The notes under the pieces were generated by a model. The model saw only the letters and a list, made by a program, of their open reading frames with translations. It did not search any database and was not told where the DNA came from. A program made the translations under genes and the position numbers. From Roseburia hominis (lineage in GTDB: Bacteria > Bacillota > Clostridia > Lachnospirales > Lachnospiraceae): a DNA stretch of 64,000 bases. The DNA is taken from NCBI GenBank assembly GCA_040702975.1, contig CP159990.1, positions 3,410,001 through 3,474,000 of the forward strand. The letters run 5' to 3'. Below, in pieces: positions 62,673-64,000 of this stretch (the first letter of the stretch is position 1; every line of letters starts with the position of its first letter).

Positions 62673-64000
62673 TTATAACTGCGGACCAGCCGGTACTAAT
62701 GCTTTACCAGCGTCATTGCCCTCATACTTAGCAAAGTTCTTGATAAATCTTCCAGCCAGGTCTTTTGCCTTAGCTTCCCACTCAGCAGCATCTGCATACG
62801 TATCGCGAGGATCAAGAATCTTCGGATCTACGCCCGGAAGCTCGGTCGGAACTTCAAGGTTGAAGTACGGAATCTTTTTGGTAGGTGCGTTCAGGATATC
62901 TCCGTTCAGGATCGCATCGATGATACCACGGGTGTCACGGATAGAGATACGTTTTCCGGTTCCGTTCCAGCCGGTATTTACCAGGTATGCCTTAGCGCCG
63001 CTCATCTCCATCTTCTTCACAAGCTCCTCGGCATATTTGGTCGGGTGAAGCTCAAGGAATGCCTGTCCGAAGCAAGCGGAGAATGTCGGTGTCGGCTCTG
63101 TGATACCACGCTCTGTACCTGCAAGCTTAGCGGTAAATCCTGACAGGAAATAATACTGTGTCTGCTCCGGAGTCAGAACGGATACCGGCGGAAGTACGCC
63201 GAACGCGTCTGCTGACAGGAAGATGACTTCCTTAGCTGCCGGTGCGGAAGATACCGGACGTACAATATTCTCAATATGATCAATCGGGTAAGATACACGG
63301 GTATTCTCTGTTACGCTCTTGTCAGCGAAATCAATCTTGCCTTCTGCATCAAGTGTAACATTCTCAAGAAGAGCGTTACGTTTGATCGCATTGTAGATAT
63401 CCGGCTCAGACTCTTTGTCAAGGTTGATAACCTTCGCATAGCAGCCACCCTCAAAGTTAAATACGCCGTTGTCGTCCCAACCGTGCTCATCATCACCAAT
63501 CAGAAGACGTTTCGGGTCTGTGGACAGAGTGGTCTTACCTGTTCCGGAAAGTCCGAAGAAGATGGCGGTATTCTCGCCGTTCATATCTGTGTTCGCAGAG
63601 CAGTGCATAGCAGCGATGCCTTTGAGCGGCAGATAGTAGTTCATCATAGAGAACATACCCTTCTTCATCTCTCCGCCGTACCATGTGTTGATGATGACCT
63701 GCTCGCGGCTTGTGATATTGAACACTACTGCTGTCTCAGAGTTAAGGCCCAGTTCTTTATAGTTCTCTACTTTTGCCTTAGAAGCATTGTAAACAACGAA
63801 CTCCGGCTCGAAATCTGCAAGTTCTTCCTCTGTCGGCTGGATAAACATGTTCTTAATAAAATGAGCCTGCCATGCAACTTCCATGATGAAACGGATCGGC
63901 ATACGGGTGTCCTTGTTAGCGCCGCAGAACGCATCTACTACGAAAAGTCTCTTATCAGAGAGTTCTTTTATTGCGATGTCCTTAACAGCTTCCCAGGTCT
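62673..64000 (-). CDS. pckA: phosphoenolpyruvate carboxykinase (ATP), N-terminus outside window
   Basis: Interconverts oxaloacetate and PEP with ATP/ADP. The frame is open to the right edge (reading [20 protein letters not shown] and so on), so the Met at 63902 is internal; ~442 of ~530 residues are visible. P-loop [39 protein letters not shown] and [17 protein letters not shown] mark the ATP-type enzyme. In Lachnospiraceae it commonly works in the PEP-to-oxaloacetate direction in fermentation. A terminator follows. Confidence 0.97.
   Translation of the reverse strand, partial: TWEAVKDIAIKELSDKRLFVVDAFCGANKDTRMPIRFIMEVAWQAHFIKNMFIQPTEEELADFEPEFVVYNASKAKVENYKELGLNSETAVVFNITSREQVIINTWYGGEMKKGMFSMMNYYLPLKGIAAMHCSANTDMNGENTAIFFGLSGTGKTTLSTDPKRLLIGDDEHGWDDNGVFNFEGGCYAKVINLDKESEPDIYNAIKRNALLENVTLDAEGKIDFADKSVTENTRVSYPIDHIENIVRPVSSAPAAKEVIFLSADAFGVLPPVSVLTPEQTQYYFLSGFTAKLAGTERGITEPTPTFSACFGQAFLELHPTKYAEELVKKMEMSGAKAYLVNTGWNGTGKRISIRDTRGIIDAILNGDILNAPTKKIPYFNLEVPTELPGVDPKILDPRDTYADAAEWEAKAKDLAGRFIKNFAKYEGNDAGKALVPAGPQL

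Overview
The window looks like a chromosome segment of a low-to-mid GC anaerobic Firmicute, most likely a gut Lachnospiraceae (Clostridia). The reasons are strong AGGAGG-type ribosome sites, a T-box leader, anaerobic sulfite-reductase genes (asrABC), ATP-dependent PEP carboxykinase, a sortase-type surface protein and several zinc-ribbon membrane proteins. Genus and species cannot be fixed from the sequence alone.

Layout. 0-6.5 kb: a partial hypothetical gene and a VanY-type carboxypeptidase (+), facing queA, pheT and pheS (-). pheT and pheS are separated by three copies of a 124-bp repeat. 6.5-8.5 kb: an IS110-family element lies between pheS and a T-box leader that probably once controlled it. 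8.6-14 kb: an accessory segment between two ~148-bp direct repeats holds an amino-acid permease with RCK_C domains, an IS256-family element and an Rpn-family nuclease. 14-18.5 kb: a zinc-ribbon membrane protein, a small RHH regulator, a divergent protein kinase/HTH pair, a YihY-family protein and a candidate 6S RNA. 18.6-27.4 kb: a minus-strand molybdenum block (mobA, moeA, mobB, a moeA-like gene, moaA, a MOSC-MogA fusion, then modA, modB, modC) behind a ~360-nt structured leader with its own promoter and terminator.

27.5-45.6 kb: sixteen tightly packed minus-strand genes form the most unusual locus. Five encode zinc-ribbon proteins; the rest include an SPFH/YdjI-like protein, a YARHG protein, an M48 protease, a cell-wall amidase, a GH3 enzyme, a C-type-lectin-like protein, a Ycf46-like AAA ATPase, three paralogous coiled-coil/two-TM proteins of unknown family and a 59-aa protein. 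I infer a membrane and cell-envelope maintenance system, possibly an expanded relative of the Bacillus ydjGHI system. 45.6-47.7 kb: a class III Fic gene and an AbiL/RloA-type ATPase whose RloB partner is reduced to a 37-codon remnant.

47.8-56.4 kb: a Crp/Fnr regulator, asrA-asrB-asrC, a molybdopterin oxidoreductase of the nitrate-reductase type, a four-cluster ferredoxin, an FAD oxidoreductase and a TehA/SLAC1-type transporter. This is probably a nitrate/nitrite or sulfite reduction module that uses the cofactor made at 18-27 kb. 56.4-64 kb: a prepilin peptidase, a very large sortase-anchored surface protein with a frameshift in its signal peptide, and pckA running off the right edge.

Two families of short repeats sit directly after intrinsic terminators on the minus strand. 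Family A occurs at four loci (five copies) and family B at two. They may be an undescribed 3'-end element.
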